The notes under the pieces: generated by a model
Seen by the model: the letters and a program-made list of their open reading frames with translations, nothing else
The model's database searches: none
What the model was told of the DNA's origin: nothing
Position numbers and translations under genes: made by a program
Source of the DNA: Gammaproteobacteria bacterium
GTDB taxonomy: Bacteria > Pseudomonadota > Gammaproteobacteria > Pseudomonadales > Pseudomonadaceae
Assembly (NCBI GenBank): GCA_018827205.1
Contig: JAHJXZ010000276.1
Location: forward strand, 1-34,207
Direction of reading: 5' to 3'
Length of the DNA stretch: 34,207 nt
Shown here: positions 22,884 through 31,482 of the stretch, piece after piece
Position numbering within the stretch: position 1 is the first letter of the stretch
Layout: every line of letters starts with the position of its first letter

Positions 22884-24407
22884 TTACTTGATCTCGACCG
22901 CGAGGCTGTCGTGGATCTTCTTGTTCCAGATCGCTGGGCCGGTGATATGCACCGACTCGCCCTTGGTGTCGACTGCCACAGTGACTGGCATGTCTTTCAC
23001 GTCGAACTCGTAGATGGCTTCCATACCCAGTTCGGCGAAGGCCACCACGCGCGACTTCTTGATCGCCTGGGCGACCAGATAAGCAGCGCCGCCAACGGCC
23101 ATCAGGTACACGGCCTTGTTGTCCTTGATCGCTTCGATGGCAATCGGGCCGCGCTCGGATTTACCGATCATGCCGAGCAGACCGGTGCTTTCGAGGATCT
23201 GCCGGGTGAACTTGTCCATCCGCGTGGCGGTGGTCGGGCCGGCTGGGCCTACCACTTCCTCACGCACCGGATCGACCGGGCCGACGTAATAGATAAAGCG
23301 GCCTTTCAGATCGACCGGCAACTCTTCACCCTTGTTCAGCATGTCGACCATGCGCTTGTGCGCGGCGTCGCGGCCGGTGAGCATTTTGCCGTTGAGCAGT
23401 ACGGTCTCGCCCGGCTTCCAGCTCTGCACGTCTTCTGGGGTCAGGGTATCGAGGTCGACGCGGCGCGCGCTCGGGCCGGCTTCCCAGACTATTTCCGGAT
23501 AGGCTGACAGGTCCGGCGCTTCCAGTTCGGCCGGGCCAGTGCCATCGAGGACGAAGTGGGCGTGACGGGTGGCGGCGCAGTTGGGGATCATGCACACCGG
23601 CAAGGATGCGGCGTGGGTCGGGTAATCCATGATCTTCACGTCGAGCACGGTGGTCAGGCCGCCCAGGCCCTGGGCGCCGATGCCCAGCTGGTTGACCTTG
23701 TCGAACAGCTCCAGACGCATCTCTTCGATCTTGTTCTGCGGGCCGCGGGCTTTCAGCTCATGGATGTCGATGTGCTCCATCAGCACTTCCTTGGCCATTA
23801 CCGCGGCTTTCTCGGCGGTGCCGCCGATGCCGATGCCGAGCATGCCTGGCGGGCACCAGCCGGCGCCCATTTCCGGGACGGTTTTCAGCACCCAGTCAAC
23901 GATCGAGTCGGACGGGTTGAGCATGGCCATCTTCGATTTGTTCTCGGAGCCGCCGCCTTTGGCTGCGACGTCGACTTCCACCTTGTCGCCGGGGACGATG
24001 GAGTAGTGGATCACGGCCGGGGTGTTGTCCTTGGTGTTCTTCCGCGCGCCAGCTGGGTCGGCAAGGATCGAAGCACGCAGGACGTTCTCCGGCAGGTTGT
24101 AAGCGCGGCGCACGCCTTCGTTGATCATGTCGTCGACGCTCATGGTGGCGCCGGTCCAGCGCACGTCCATGCCGACGCGGATAAATACGGTGACGATGCC
24201 GGTGTCCTGGCAGATCGGCCGATGACCGGTGGCGCACATGCGCGAGTTGATCAGGATCTGCGCCATGGAGTCGCGCGCGGCGGGGGACTCTTCGCGCAGG
24301 TAGGCCTCATGCATGGCCTGGATAAAATCCACGGGGTGGTAATAGGAGATGAACTGCAGGGCGTCGGCGACGCTCTGGATCAGGTCGTCTTGCTTGATCA
24401 CGGTCAT
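22884..24407 (-). CDS. Fumarate hydratase class I, [4Fe-4S]
   Basis: 507-aa class I fumarase, reversibly hydrating fumarate to L-malate in the TCA cycle. Three cysteines suit the cluster: Cys66 (HRPICQDTG), Cys185 (GWCPPG) and Cys277 (IPNCAATRH). Their spacing, 119 and 92 residues, is very close to that in E. coli FumA. The ATG at 24407 has AGGAGCG upstream; an in-frame start at 24509 would add 34 residues lacking family similarity. Next to a divergent GGDEF gene in the same order as P. aeruginosa PA4333/PA4332. Its likely promoter carries a palindrome at 24526-24540. Confidence 0.95.
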   Translation of the reverse strand: MTVIKQDDLIQSVADALQFISYYHPVDFIQAMHEAYLREESPAARDSMAQILINSRMCATGHRPICQDTGIVTVFIRVGMDVRWTGATMSVDDMINEGVRRAYNLPENVLRASILADPAGARKNTKDNTPAVIHYSIVPGDKVEVDVAAKGGGSENKSKMAMLNPSDSIVDWVLKTVPEMGAGWCPPGMLGIGIGGTAEKAAVMAKEVLMEHIDIHELKARGPQNKIEEMRLELFDKVNQLGIGAQGLGGLTTVLDVKIMDYPTHAASLPVCMIPNCAATRHAHFVLDGTGPAELEAPDLSAYPEIVWEAGPSARRVDLDTLTPEDVQSWKPGETVLLNGKMLTGRDAAHKRMVDMLNKGEELPVDLKGRFIYYVGPVDPVREEVVGPAGPTTATRMDKFTRQILESTGLLGMIGKSERGPIAIEAIKDNKAVYLMAVGGAAYLVAQAIKKSRVVAFAELGMEAIYEFDVKDMPVTVAVDTKGESVHITGPAIWNKKIHDSLAVEIK

Positions 24408-24525
24408 GCTTGGCGCTCCTTTTTGTAAAGGTAGGAGTAGGGCAGGAACTTCGAACAGCGCAGGGTCACGGCCCAGCGCAGGGCTATCAAGGTCAAAGGA
24501 CAAGGCCAAAGCACAAGATAAAAAG

Positions 24526-24540
24526 GCGGTAGTATACCGC
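24526..24540. promoter_or_regulatory. Palindrome overlapping a putative fumarase -10 element
   Basis: GCGGTA-GTA-TACCGC is a perfect inverted repeat. Read on the minus strand it contains TATACT, a good -10 hexamer for the fumarase gene, whose start lies about 120 nt downstream; the -35 region is poor. A repressor bound here would block the promoter. Which protein binds is unknown. Confidence 0.45.
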
Positions 24541-24695
24541 GCACGCCGTCAGGCGGACACCTGTACGGCCCCAGACCATGGTCGCTGGTCGGCCATTTGA
24601 ACCGACGAATGAACCCTGGGCTGACCCTAGGCATTCTGTGGTCACAGGGGTACAGTGGCGGCTAGATGCCAGCATGGGACGGAGCCCATAAACCC

Positions 24696-25823
24696 ATGAG
24701 CCTAAGTAGCCAGCGGGTAACCCAGCGATCTCTGCAAAGCCTGCTGCTGAAGCGTTTCGGCATGGCAGTGGCGACCTATGCAATGACTGGGCTGCTGTGC
24801 TGGGCTGCTGTATTCGCTGGGCTGTTTCATGCCTCGCCTCTTACTGCGCTGACCATCACTGCCTTAGCCGCCGCTAGCCAGCTGGTGTTCCTCGTGCTGT
24901 TTCTGTCCCACTTCAACCTGCGATTATCCGACCCCAGCCTGACTGAACCGCAGGTGCTAGTGGCGTTGGCCTGGCTGACGGTGCTGCTGTCACTGTTCAG
25001 CGAAGGGCGCGGCAGCATGCTGGTGATTTACCTGCTGATCATGCTATTCGGCGTGTTTCAGTTGCCGCCGCGGGTCTTCGCTCGTTGCGCGCTGTTTGCC
25101 TTCTTCGGCTTTGCCGGCCTCAACCTGTATGAAGCCTATACCCTGCAGTTGAATGAGCCGCGTGCGGCCTTTATGCAGGCGTGTGTGCTGGCCGTAGTGC
25201 TGGTGTGGCTGTGTCTGTTTGCCAGTTACGCCCAAGCTATGCGTCAGCGAATGCGCCAACGGCGTTTTGCCCTGCAGGCGCATCAGGACACGCTGCGTGG
25301 CATGATGCGTCAACTGGAAGACCTGGCCGCTACGGACGAGTTGACCGGCCTTTGTAATCGCCGGCACTTCCTGCGTCTTGCCAGTCGTGAACTGGAAGGG
25401 CTGAATCATGGGCGTCAGCATGGTCTGGCGTTGCTCGATCTGGATCATTTCAAGCGGATCAACGATATCCATGGTCACGCTGCCGGGGATCGAGTTCTGC
25501 AGACGTTCGCCGCCGTCGCCCGCGCCTGCCTGCGCGATGGTGATGTGGTAGCCCGCTACGGCGGTGAGGAATTTGTGTTGTTGTTACCCAATACCGAAGC
25601 CGATCAGTTCACCGCCTGCTGCGAGCGCCTGCGTGAGGCGTTCAGTCGAGCCGAGCCGCTGGGTGTGAAGGTGGCCAGCCTGAGCGTGTCCATCGGCATG
25701 ACCCTGCTGACCGTGCACGATGATCTCGACGAAGCCCTGCAACGTGCCGATCAGGCGCTGTACCAGGCCAAACGCGACGGCCGTAACCGTTGCGCGGCGA
25801 CCTGGGAAGATGTGGATGCCTGA
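24696..25823 (+). CDS. sadC: Membrane GGDEF diguanylate cyclase (sadC position)
   Basis: 375-aa protein that by family makes c-di-GMP from two GTP. Five or six TM helices occupy about 22-180, followed by a short coiled linker and a full GGDEF domain. The active site is intact (GGEEF, 289-293) and an inhibitory I-site RxxD is present (R280-D283, RDGD), so product inhibition is expected. The gene lies between fumarase and the ferredoxin reductase, as sadC (PA4332) does in P. aeruginosa; it is shorter than I recall for SadC (about 487 aa), so the symbol rests on synteny. I chose the ATG at 24696; an in-frame ATG at 24666 is possible. Its stop overlaps the next gene's start region. Confidence 0.85.
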   Translation: MSLSSQRVTQRSLQSLLLKRFGMAVATYAMTGLLCWAAVFAGLFHASPLTALTITALAAASQLVFLVLFLSHFNLRLSDPSLTEPQVLVALAWLTVLLSLFSEGRGSMLVIYLLIMLFGVFQLPPRVFARCALFAFFGFAGLNLYEAYTLQLNEPRAAFMQACVLAVVLVWLCLFASYAQAMRQRMRQRRFALQAHQDTLRGMMRQLEDLAATDELTGLCNRRHFLRLASRELEGLNHGRQHGLALLDLDHFKRINDIHGHAAGDRVLQTFAAVARACLRDGDVVARYGGEEFVLLLPNTEADQFTACCERLREAFSRAEPLGVKVASLSVSIGMTLLTVHDDLDEALQRADQALYQAKRDGRNRCAATWEDVDA

Positions 25824-26757
25824 GTTACGGGCCGCTGATCGCTGCCTTGATGTCGCCCCCGCCAGTAACCTGCTGGACAGCCTGCTGGCTGCCGGCATCG
25901 CCGTGCCCTACAGCTGCCGCGCCGGCAGTTGTCATGCCTGCCTGGTGCGTTGCGTGGACGGCGAGTTGCTCGATGGCAAACCGGAAGCCCTGGACGCTGC
26001 GCGGCGTGAGCAGGGCTGGCGCCTGGCCTGCCAGTGTCGGGTAGTCGAGGATGTGCAGGTCGAGGTGTTCGACCCGCTGCGTGATGCGGCTCCAGCCGTT
26101 ATTCACAGTTGCGACTGGCTCAGCAGCGATGTGCTGCGCCTGCGCCTGACCCCACAGCGGCCGCTACGTTACAGCGCCGGCCAGCACCTGCAACTCTGGA
26201 CTGAGGACGGAATTGCCCGGCCCTATTCGCTGGCCAGTGTGCCGGGCGATGAACCTTGGCTGGAGTTTCATATCGATTGCCGTCAGGGCGGCGCGTTTGC
26301 CAGCGCAGCGCGGGCGTTTCAGCCGGGCGATGGTCTGCGTCTGGGTGAATTGCGCGGTGCAGCCTTGCACTATGACCCGGACTGGCAAGCCCGCCCGCTC
26401 TGGCTGATGGCCGCCGGAACCGGCCTGGCGCCGCTGTACGGGGTGCTACGTGAGGCGCTACGCCAGGAGCATCAGGGTGCGATCCGGGTTATTCACCTGG
26501 CCTATGATGCGGCCGCACATTACCTTGCTGAGCCCTTGCAGGCGTTGGCGGCCAGTCATCCGCAGCTTCAGGTCGAGCTGCTCACCACGGCCGAGTTGAC
26601 GGCTGCTTTGGCCGAACTGCGCCTTGTTTCACGGCAAACCATCGCCTTACTCTGCGGCCACCCTGACAGTGTCGAAACCTTTGCGCGCCGCCTGTATCTG
26701 GCGGGTTTACCACGCAGCCAGGTTTTCGCTGACGTATTTTTGCCTCACGCGCGCTAG
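25816..26757 (+). CDS. [2Fe-2S] ferredoxin-type flavin reductase
   Basis: 313-aa fused electron-transfer protein. The N-terminal plant-type ferredoxin domain has cluster cysteines C34, C39, C42 and C72 (C-x4-C-x2-C-x29-C). Next comes an FAD-binding domain with RPYSLAS (135-141) and an NAD(P)-binding domain with AAGTGLAPLYG (199-209). It would move electrons from NAD(P)H through FAD to the iron-sulfur cluster; such proteins serve oxygenases as reductases, but no oxygenase is adjacent. The ATG at 25816 overlaps the end of the cyclase gene by 8 nt and has GGGAAG upstream, implying translational coupling. Same order as PA4332-PA4331. Confidence 0.9.
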   Translation: MPELRAADRCLDVAPASNLLDSLLAAGIAVPYSCRAGSCHACLVRCVDGELLDGKPEALDAARREQGWRLACQCRVVEDVQVEVFDPLRDAAPAVIHSCDWLSSDVLRLRLTPQRPLRYSAGQHLQLWTEDGIARPYSLASVPGDEPWLEFHIDCRQGGAFASAARAFQPGDGLRLGELRGAALHYDPDWQARPLWLMAAGTGLAPLYGVLREALRQEHQGAIRVIHLAYDAAAHYLAEPLQALAASHPQLQVELLTTAELTAALAELRLVSRQTIALLCGHPDSVETFARRLYLAGLPRSQVFADVFLPHAR

Positions 26758-26803
26758 CCGTTTCGGTTCTCAGCTCGCGGGTGGCCTGCCGTGAGGATTT
26801 CTG

Positions 26804-27577
26804 ATGAGCGAGCATCTGCTGGTTGAGCGTGAACAAGGGTTGCTGACCCTACGCATGCACCGCCCCGACAAGAAAAATGCCCTGACCCGCGCCATGTACA
26901 GCGGCATGGCCGAAGTGCTGGTGCAGGCTGATCAGGATAAAAGCGTGCGCGCCGTGCTGATCACTGGCGGCGAGAGCTGCTTTACCAGCGGCAATGATGT
27001 CGCCGACTTTATCCAGGCGCCCCCCACCGGGCTGAACAGCGAAGTGTTCCAGTTTATGCAGGCGCTGTTTGAGTTCAGCAAACCGGTGGTAGCTGCAGTC
27101 AACGGCTCGGCGGTGGGTATCGGCACCACAATGCTGCTGCACTGCGACCTGGTGTATGTCAGCGGTGATGCCACGCTAAAGATGCCTTTCGTCAACCTGG
27201 GCCTGTGCCCTGAGTACGGTTCCAGCCTGATCCTGCCACGCTTGCTCGGCCACGCTCGCGCTGCCGAATTGCTCCTGCTCGGGCAGAGCTTTACCGGTGA
27301 ACAGGCCGCAACCTGGGGCATCGCCAATCAGGCGCTGGATAGCGGCGCGGCAACCCTGGCCAAGGCCCGCGAAATGGCCTTGCGCTTCCAGCAATTGGCA
27401 CCGGCAGCCGTGGCGGACAGCAAACGCCTGATGCGTGCGCCGGATCGCGAGCAACTGCGCCGGGTTATCGAGGAGGAGGGCGCATTGTTCGGCCAACGCC
27501 TGCGTTCGCCGGAAGCCATTGAGGCGCTGACAGCTTTTATGCAGCGGCGCACGCCGGACTTCAGCAAGTTCGCCTGA
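26804..27577 (+). CDS. Enoyl-CoA hydratase/isomerase family protein
   Basis: 257-aa crotonase-fold protein. Oxyanion-hole segments are FTSGNDVADF and NGSAVGIGTTMLLHCD; the region MPFVNLGLCPEYGSS has a glutamate at a position used for catalysis in the family. Such proteins hydrate or isomerise enoyl-CoA esters. It lies 46 nt after the ferredoxin reductase on the same strand and ends at a strong bidirectional terminator. This corresponds to PA4330. Substrate not known. Confidence 0.9.
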   Translation: MSEHLLVEREQGLLTLRMHRPDKKNALTRAMYSGMAEVLVQADQDKSVRAVLITGGESCFTSGNDVADFIQAPPTGLNSEVFQFMQALFEFSKPVVAAVNGSAVGIGTTMLLHCDLVYVSGDATLKMPFVNLGLCPEYGSSLILPRLLGHARAAELLLLGQSFTGEQAATWGIANQALDSGAATLAKAREMALRFQQLAPAAVADSKRLMRAPDREQLRRVIEEEGALFGQRLRSPEAIEALTAFMQRRTPDFSKFA

Positions 27578-27593
27578 TGCCTTGAGGCAAACA

Positions 27594-27621
27594 AAAAGGC
27601 CGCTCAATCAAGCGGCCTTTT
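27594..27621. terminator. Bidirectional Rho-independent terminator
   Basis: AAAAGGCCGCT (27594-27604) pairs perfectly with AGCGGCCTTTT (27611-27621) over CAATCA. It separates the convergent enoyl-CoA hydratase and pyruvate kinase genes. Confidence 0.9.
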
Positions 27622-27638
27622 GCATTGCAGCGCAGCAG

Positions 27639-29090
27639 TTAAACGAGCGCCTCACCTACATGCAGCAGCTTCATGGTGTTGGTGCCGCCGATGGTGTGGT
27701 AGCTGTCGCCCTTGGTCAGAATCACCCAGTCGCCGGCCTGTACCACGCCACGCTTGAGCAGCTCGTCCACTGCGGCCTGGCTGACTTCGGCAGGCTGCAG
27801 GGCAGCTGGATCAAACGGCACGGTGTAGACGCCGCGGAACATGGCCGCGCGGGCTTGGGTTTCGCGGTGTGGGGAGAAGGCGAAGATCGGCACCGAAGAG
27901 CGGATACGCGACATGATTAGCGGGGTGTAGCCACTTTCGGTGAGGGCGATGATCGCTTTCACACCGGGGAAGTGATTGGCCGTGTACATGGCTGCCAGGG
28001 CGATGCTTTCGTCGCAACGCTCGAACTCGGTGCCTATGCGATGGCTGGACTTCTTGCTGGTCGGGTGTTTTTCCGCGCCCAGGCAGATGCGCGCCATGGC
28101 TTGCACTGCTTCCAGCGGGTAAGCGCCGGCGGCACTTTCCGCCGAGAGCATCACCGCATCGGTGTAGTCGAGCACGGCGTTGGCCACATCGGAGACTTCG
28201 GCACGGGTCGGCATCGGGTTCTGGATCATCGACTCCATCATCTGCGTCGCCGTGATCACCGCCTTGTTATGGCGGCGCGCGTGCAGAATGATTTTCTTCT
28301 GGATGCCGCAGAGTTCGGCGTCGCCGATTTCAACACCCAGATCGCCACGGGCAACCATCACCGCATCACTGGCGCGGATCAGGCCGTCGAGGGTTTCGTC
28401 GTCGGCTACGGCTTCGGCGCGTTCGATCTTGGCCACCAGCCAGGCGGTGCCGCCGGCTTCATCACGCAGCTTGCGCGCGTAATGCATATCGTCGGCATCG
28501 CGCGGGAAAGACACAGCCAGGTAATCCAGCTCCATCTCGGCGGCGAGCTTGATGTCGGCTTTGTCTTTTTCGGTCAGCGCTGGCGCGGTCAGACCTCCGC
28601 CACGGCGGTTGATGCCTTTGTGGTCGGACAGTGGGCCGCCGATGATCACTTCGCAGTGCAGGGCATCGCTGGTGGCGCTGACGACGCGCATCACCACGCG
28701 ACCATCGTCGAGCAACAGTTCGTCGCCGACGCCGCAATCCTTGACCAGATCCGGGTAGTCGATGCCGACGATATCTTGGGTGCCGGCAGTCAGCGGGTGG
28801 CTGGTGGAGAAGGTGAAGCGATCACCGAGTTTTAGTTCGATGCGCTTGTTGGCGAATTTGGCGATGCGGATTTTCGGGCCTTGCAGGTCGCCGAGCAGGG
28901 CAACGTGACGACCGTGCTTGGCAGCCAGCTCGCGCACCAGCTTGGCGCGGGCCTTGTGCTCATCGGGCGAGCCGTGGGAGAAGTTCAGGCGGGCGACATC
29001 CAGGCCAGCGATGATCAGCTGTTCAAGCACTTCGGGGCTGTTGCTGGAGGGGCCGAGGGTGGCGACGATTTTGGTGCGGCGAAAGGTCAT
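27639..29090 (-). CDS. pykA: Pyruvate kinase, PykA type
   Basis: 483-aa enzyme converting phosphoenolpyruvate and ADP to pyruvate and ATP. Family motifs include RRTKIVATLGPSS at the start, LNFSHGSPDEH, the signature MVARGDLGVEIG and the active-site segment TQMMESMIQNP. The C-terminal allosteric domain is present (TESGYTPLIMSR onward). The ATG at 29090 has AGGAG about 8 nt upstream; an in-frame start 21 nt earlier is less good. Corresponds to PA4329 by order. The upstream lipoprotein gene is on the same strand, 88 nt away. Confidence 0.96.
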   Translation of the reverse strand: MTFRRTKIVATLGPSSNSPEVLEQLIIAGLDVARLNFSHGSPDEHKARAKLVRELAAKHGRHVALLGDLQGPKIRIAKFANKRIELKLGDRFTFSTSHPLTAGTQDIVGIDYPDLVKDCGVGDELLLDDGRVVMRVVSATSDALHCEVIIGGPLSDHKGINRRGGGLTAPALTEKDKADIKLAAEMELDYLAVSFPRDADDMHYARKLRDEAGGTAWLVAKIERAEAVADDETLDGLIRASDAVMVARGDLGVEIGDAELCGIQKKIILHARRHNKAVITATQMMESMIQNPMPTRAEVSDVANAVLDYTDAVMLSAESAAGAYPLEAVQAMARICLGAEKHPTSKKSSHRIGTEFERCDESIALAAMYTANHFPGVKAIIALTESGYTPLIMSRIRSSVPIFAFSPHRETQARAAMFRGVYTVPFDPAALQPAEVSQAAVDELLKRGVVQAGDWVILTKGDSYHTIGGTNTMKLLHVGEALV

Positions 29091-29178
29091 GCACAGACTC
29101 CTGAGTTGCATCTGTGCACGAGGCTACTATGCCGCAAGGCTGTAGTCATTGTTCCTCTGCACTACCTTGACAGGCCTG

Positions 29179-29976
29179 CTAGCGATTGAGTGCCTGGTCC
29201 AGATGGCGGGCGGCCTTGTTGTTCAGCTCGCTGCTGGGGTATTGCACCAGCAGGCGGCGCAGGTAGGTAATGGCCTTGTCGCGGCTGGCTTGGGGGTTGT
29301 CCGGGGCCAGGTACATCAAACCCAGCTGATACAGGGCCTTTTCCTTGATGTCGGCTGGGATACCGGGGTCGCTCAAGGCCAACAGATACAGTTCTTCGGC
29401 TTCGCCTACGCGATTTTTCAGTACGGCACGCCGCGATAGCAGGGTCATGTCTTGGTCAAGGCTGGGCTTGTAGAGGTCGAGTTGCTGATTGGGCTTCCAG
29501 TGTGCGAGCAATTCGCGTGAGGTCTTGTGCACAGGTTCATTGGCGCGCTCGCGAATCATCACGATGCGCGCCTCGGCCCGCTCGGCGGCGCGGCTGGCAG
29601 GGAACTGGTTGAGCACCTGGTAGAAGTAGTTGAGCGCCTTATTGTCATCGCGCTGCTCGTTGAAGCGGTTCATGTACAGCAGGCCGATCTGGTACAGCGA
29701 AATGGCACGCACTTCGTCGCTGAGTTTCTCGTCACGGTAGCCGGTGAGGTACAGCTGCTCGGCCTGCTCGCTTTTGGCATCGCGGATGGCCTGGCCGCTG
29801 TAGGTCAGCAAATCGCCTTCATCTTCGATGGCGGCGAGCATGCGGTTGTTCTTCAGGGTCTTGTATTCGACCACTTCGTTGGTGGTGATCTGCGCAATAA
29901 ACAGCGGCGTGGTGGGGGAACAGGCGCTCAACAGCGCGGTACACAGCAGCATTAGCAGGCGAGGCGACGACGACAT
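29179..29976 (-). CDS. TPR-repeat lipoprotein
   Basis: 265-aa lipoprotein. The signal peptide ends in lipobox LSAC with Cys19; Ser at +2 favours the outer membrane. The mature protein is helical with TPR-like repeats, for example ISLYQIGLLYMN, ALNYFYQVLNQFP and ALYQLGLMYL followed by AITYLRRLLVQYP. AGGAGC lies 6 nt before the ATG at 29976. Such proteins act as scaffolds in envelope complexes; no partner is evident. It is divergent from another small lipoprotein whose repeats (AMQTYQFITTNYPAS) are similar in kind. Confidence 0.85.
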   Translation of the reverse strand: MSSSPRLLMLLCTALLSACSPTTPLFIAQITTNEVVEYKTLKNNRMLAAIEDEGDLLTYSGQAIRDAKSEQAEQLYLTGYRDEKLSDEVRAISLYQIGLLYMNRFNEQRDDNKALNYFYQVLNQFPASRAAERAEARIVMIRERANEPVHKTSRELLAHWKPNQQLDLYKPSLDQDMTLLSRRAVLKNRVGEAEELYLLALSDPGIPADIKEKALYQLGLMYLAPDNPQASRDKAITYLRRLLVQYPSSELNNKAARHLDQALNR

Positions 29977-30125
29977 GACAGCTCCTGGGCGCAAAGGCCG
30001 TTGCGCGCCAGTCTAGTCAGGCGTGTGGGTGCTGGCCAAGTAGCTGGCGGCATTACCCATCAGAGGATATGTTGCTGCAGAATTTTCCCAGGCAGTCGAT
30101 ACACTGCTCATCGGAGGAGAGGCTT

Positions 30126-30500
30126 ATGCGCATACTGTTTATTGTTCTGCTGGTGCTGGGTGTGGCGGGTTGTAACCGTTATTCGTTTGATCACCACCTC
30201 AATAGCGCCTATGAGGCCTATGACCGCGGCGAGTGCGAGGCGGCCATCCTGTCGCTGTCCAAGGCTGAGCGCAACAGCCGCTCGCGGCGCTATATGCAGC
30301 CGGAAATTTCCCTGCTGCGTGGTCAATGTTTGGAGCGTCAGGCGCTGTTCGTCGATGCCATGCAGACCTATCAGTTCATCACCACCAATTACCCCGCCAG
30401 CGAGTACGCCTACCGCGCCCGCGCGCGCATGGATACCCTGCGCCAGCTGGGGCACGAAGGTGTCGATGTGGCGGTCAAGGTCACGCCGGTCAAACCCTGA
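30126..30500 (+). CDS. Small TPR-like lipoprotein
   Basis: 124-aa protein with signal peptide MRILFIVLLVLGVAGC, lipobox VAGC, Cys16 acylated, Asn at +2. The mature part has two helical hairpins of TPR type (AYEAYDRGECEAAILSLSKAE and CLERQALFVDAMQTYQFITT). A very strong ribosome binding site (GGAGGAGAGG) precedes the ATG at 30126, which settles the start over an upstream ATG at 30069. Divergent from the TPR lipoprotein at 29179. Function not known. Confidence 0.85.
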   Translation: MRILFIVLLVLGVAGCNRYSFDHHLNSAYEAYDRGECEAAILSLSKAERNSRSRRYMQPEISLLRGQCLERQALFVDAMQTYQFITTNYPASEYAYRARARMDTLRQLGHEGVDVAVKVTPVKP

Positions 30501-30568
30501 CCGCTGGTCGTTACAGGCCATAGAAGGCTATTCTCGGCACTAAGCTGAGACTTTACGGGAGGGAATCC

Positions 30569-30991
30569 ATGCGCGTCTTGTTGTGCCTGTTGTTATTACC
30601 GGGGCTGGCGGCTGCGGAAATTTATCGCTGGACCGATGCCAATGGCCAGGTGCATTTCGGCCAGCGTCCAGCGACAGCAGAGGCCAAGAAGGTCGAAGTC
30701 AAGCCGCAGGTAGTTGAGCGTGACCAATTGACCCGTGAGCGTGAAGAGCGCACCAATCGGTTCTATGACGCACGCCGCGAGGAGCAGGCGCAGGCTTCGG
30801 CTGTCGCCGCCGAGCACCAGGCCAAACGCGCCGAGGAATGCCGCGAGCTGCGCAAGAGACTGGCTTCCATCCCCGAAGGGCGCAGTTATTACCGCACCGA
30901 AGCGGATGGCCAGCGCAGCTATTACAGTGATGAGCAGGTCGATACCGCTCGTCAGCAACTCCAGAGCCGGGTGTCCGAACGCTGTTCCTGA
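30569..30991 (+). CDS. DUF4124 periplasmic protein
   Basis: 140-aa protein. A short signal peptide (LLCLLLLPGLAAA, cleavage near residue 16) is followed by EIYRWTDANGQVHFGQRP, the DUF4124 signature. The rest is a charged, probably coiled-coil helix (REREERTNRFYDARREEQAQ) ending in a pair of cysteines (C at about 92 and 139). GGGAGGGAA upstream supports the start. DUF4124 proteins are common in the Pseudomonas envelope; their job is not known. It follows the lipoprotein gene by 68 nt. Confidence 0.85.
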   Translation: MRVLLCLLLLPGLAAAEIYRWTDANGQVHFGQRPATAEAKKVEVKPQVVERDQLTREREERTNRFYDARREEQAQASAVAAEHQAKRAEECRELRKRLASIPEGRSYYRTEADGQRSYYSDEQVDTARQQLQSRVSERCS

Positions 30992-31051
30992 AACTGGTTT
31001 AAGCGCAGTAATGGGGCCATACTCAATGGCCATTTATAGCGATTTGCCACT

Positions 31052-31414
31052 ATGCCAAAGCATGTTCAGCGCAGCATCGAACGCCATCAGTTGCCCTATT
31101 ACCTGAAGGTGTTCAATCGCATTACTGATAAGCCTATGGGTTATATCGGTAACGTCTCCCTGGACGGCCTGCTGCTGATCAGTCAGTTACCTTTGCTGGT
31201 GGGCGCGCGCTTCGACATGCGGCTGAAGATTCCTGGGCATGATGCGCCGCACTACATCGATTTCTCGGCCACCTGCCAATGGTCCCGCGAGGACGTCACT
31301 CCCGGCTGCTATGACTCAGGGTTCGCCCTGGTCGCCCCGCCCGGCGACTATGTCGAGATGGTCGATGCACTGCGCCATTACTTCAGTTTCCGCTCTATTG
31401 CAGCATCCGCCTGA
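31052..31414 (+). CDS. PilZ-domain c-di-GMP receptor
   Basis: 120-aa single-domain PilZ protein. Both c-di-GMP motifs are present near the N-terminus: RxxxR (RSIER, 7-11) and the N-x-S-x-x-G form of the second motif (NVSLDG, 34-39). The barrel continues with FDMRLKIPG and FSATCQWSRED. It should bind c-di-GMP and act as an effector through protein contacts. No clear ribosome binding site precedes the ATG. It lies 60 nt after the DUF4124 gene and ends in a strong terminator. The window also encodes a GGDEF cyclase, but 5 kb away. Confidence 0.9.
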   Translation: MPKHVQRSIERHQLPYYLKVFNRITDKPMGYIGNVSLDGLLLISQLPLLVGARFDMRLKIPGHDAPHYIDFSATCQWSREDVTPGCYDSGFALVAPPGDYVEMVDALRHYFSFRSIAASA

Positions 31415-31437
31415 TACGCGGCTGGCCGATTGACCAG

Positions 31438-31474
31438 GCAATAAAAAACCGCCCTAGAGGCGGTTTTTTATTGC
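31438..31474. terminator. Strong bidirectional terminator
   Basis: A 16-bp perfect stem (31438-31453 with 31459-31474) contains AAAAAACCGCC and GGCGGTTTTTT around the loop CTAGA. It separates the convergent PilZ and malate:quinone oxidoreductase genes. Confidence 0.92.
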
Positions 31475-31482
31475 TCAGCCCT

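Noticed and set aside
23556-24428. Plus-strand open frame of 290 codons within the fumarase gene
   Set aside because: Antisense shadow of a clear fumarase; the product is His/Val/Asp-rich without motifs.
27972-28835. Plus-strand open frame of 287 codons within pykA
   Set aside because: Antisense shadow of pyruvate kinase with no recognisable domain or ribosome binding site.
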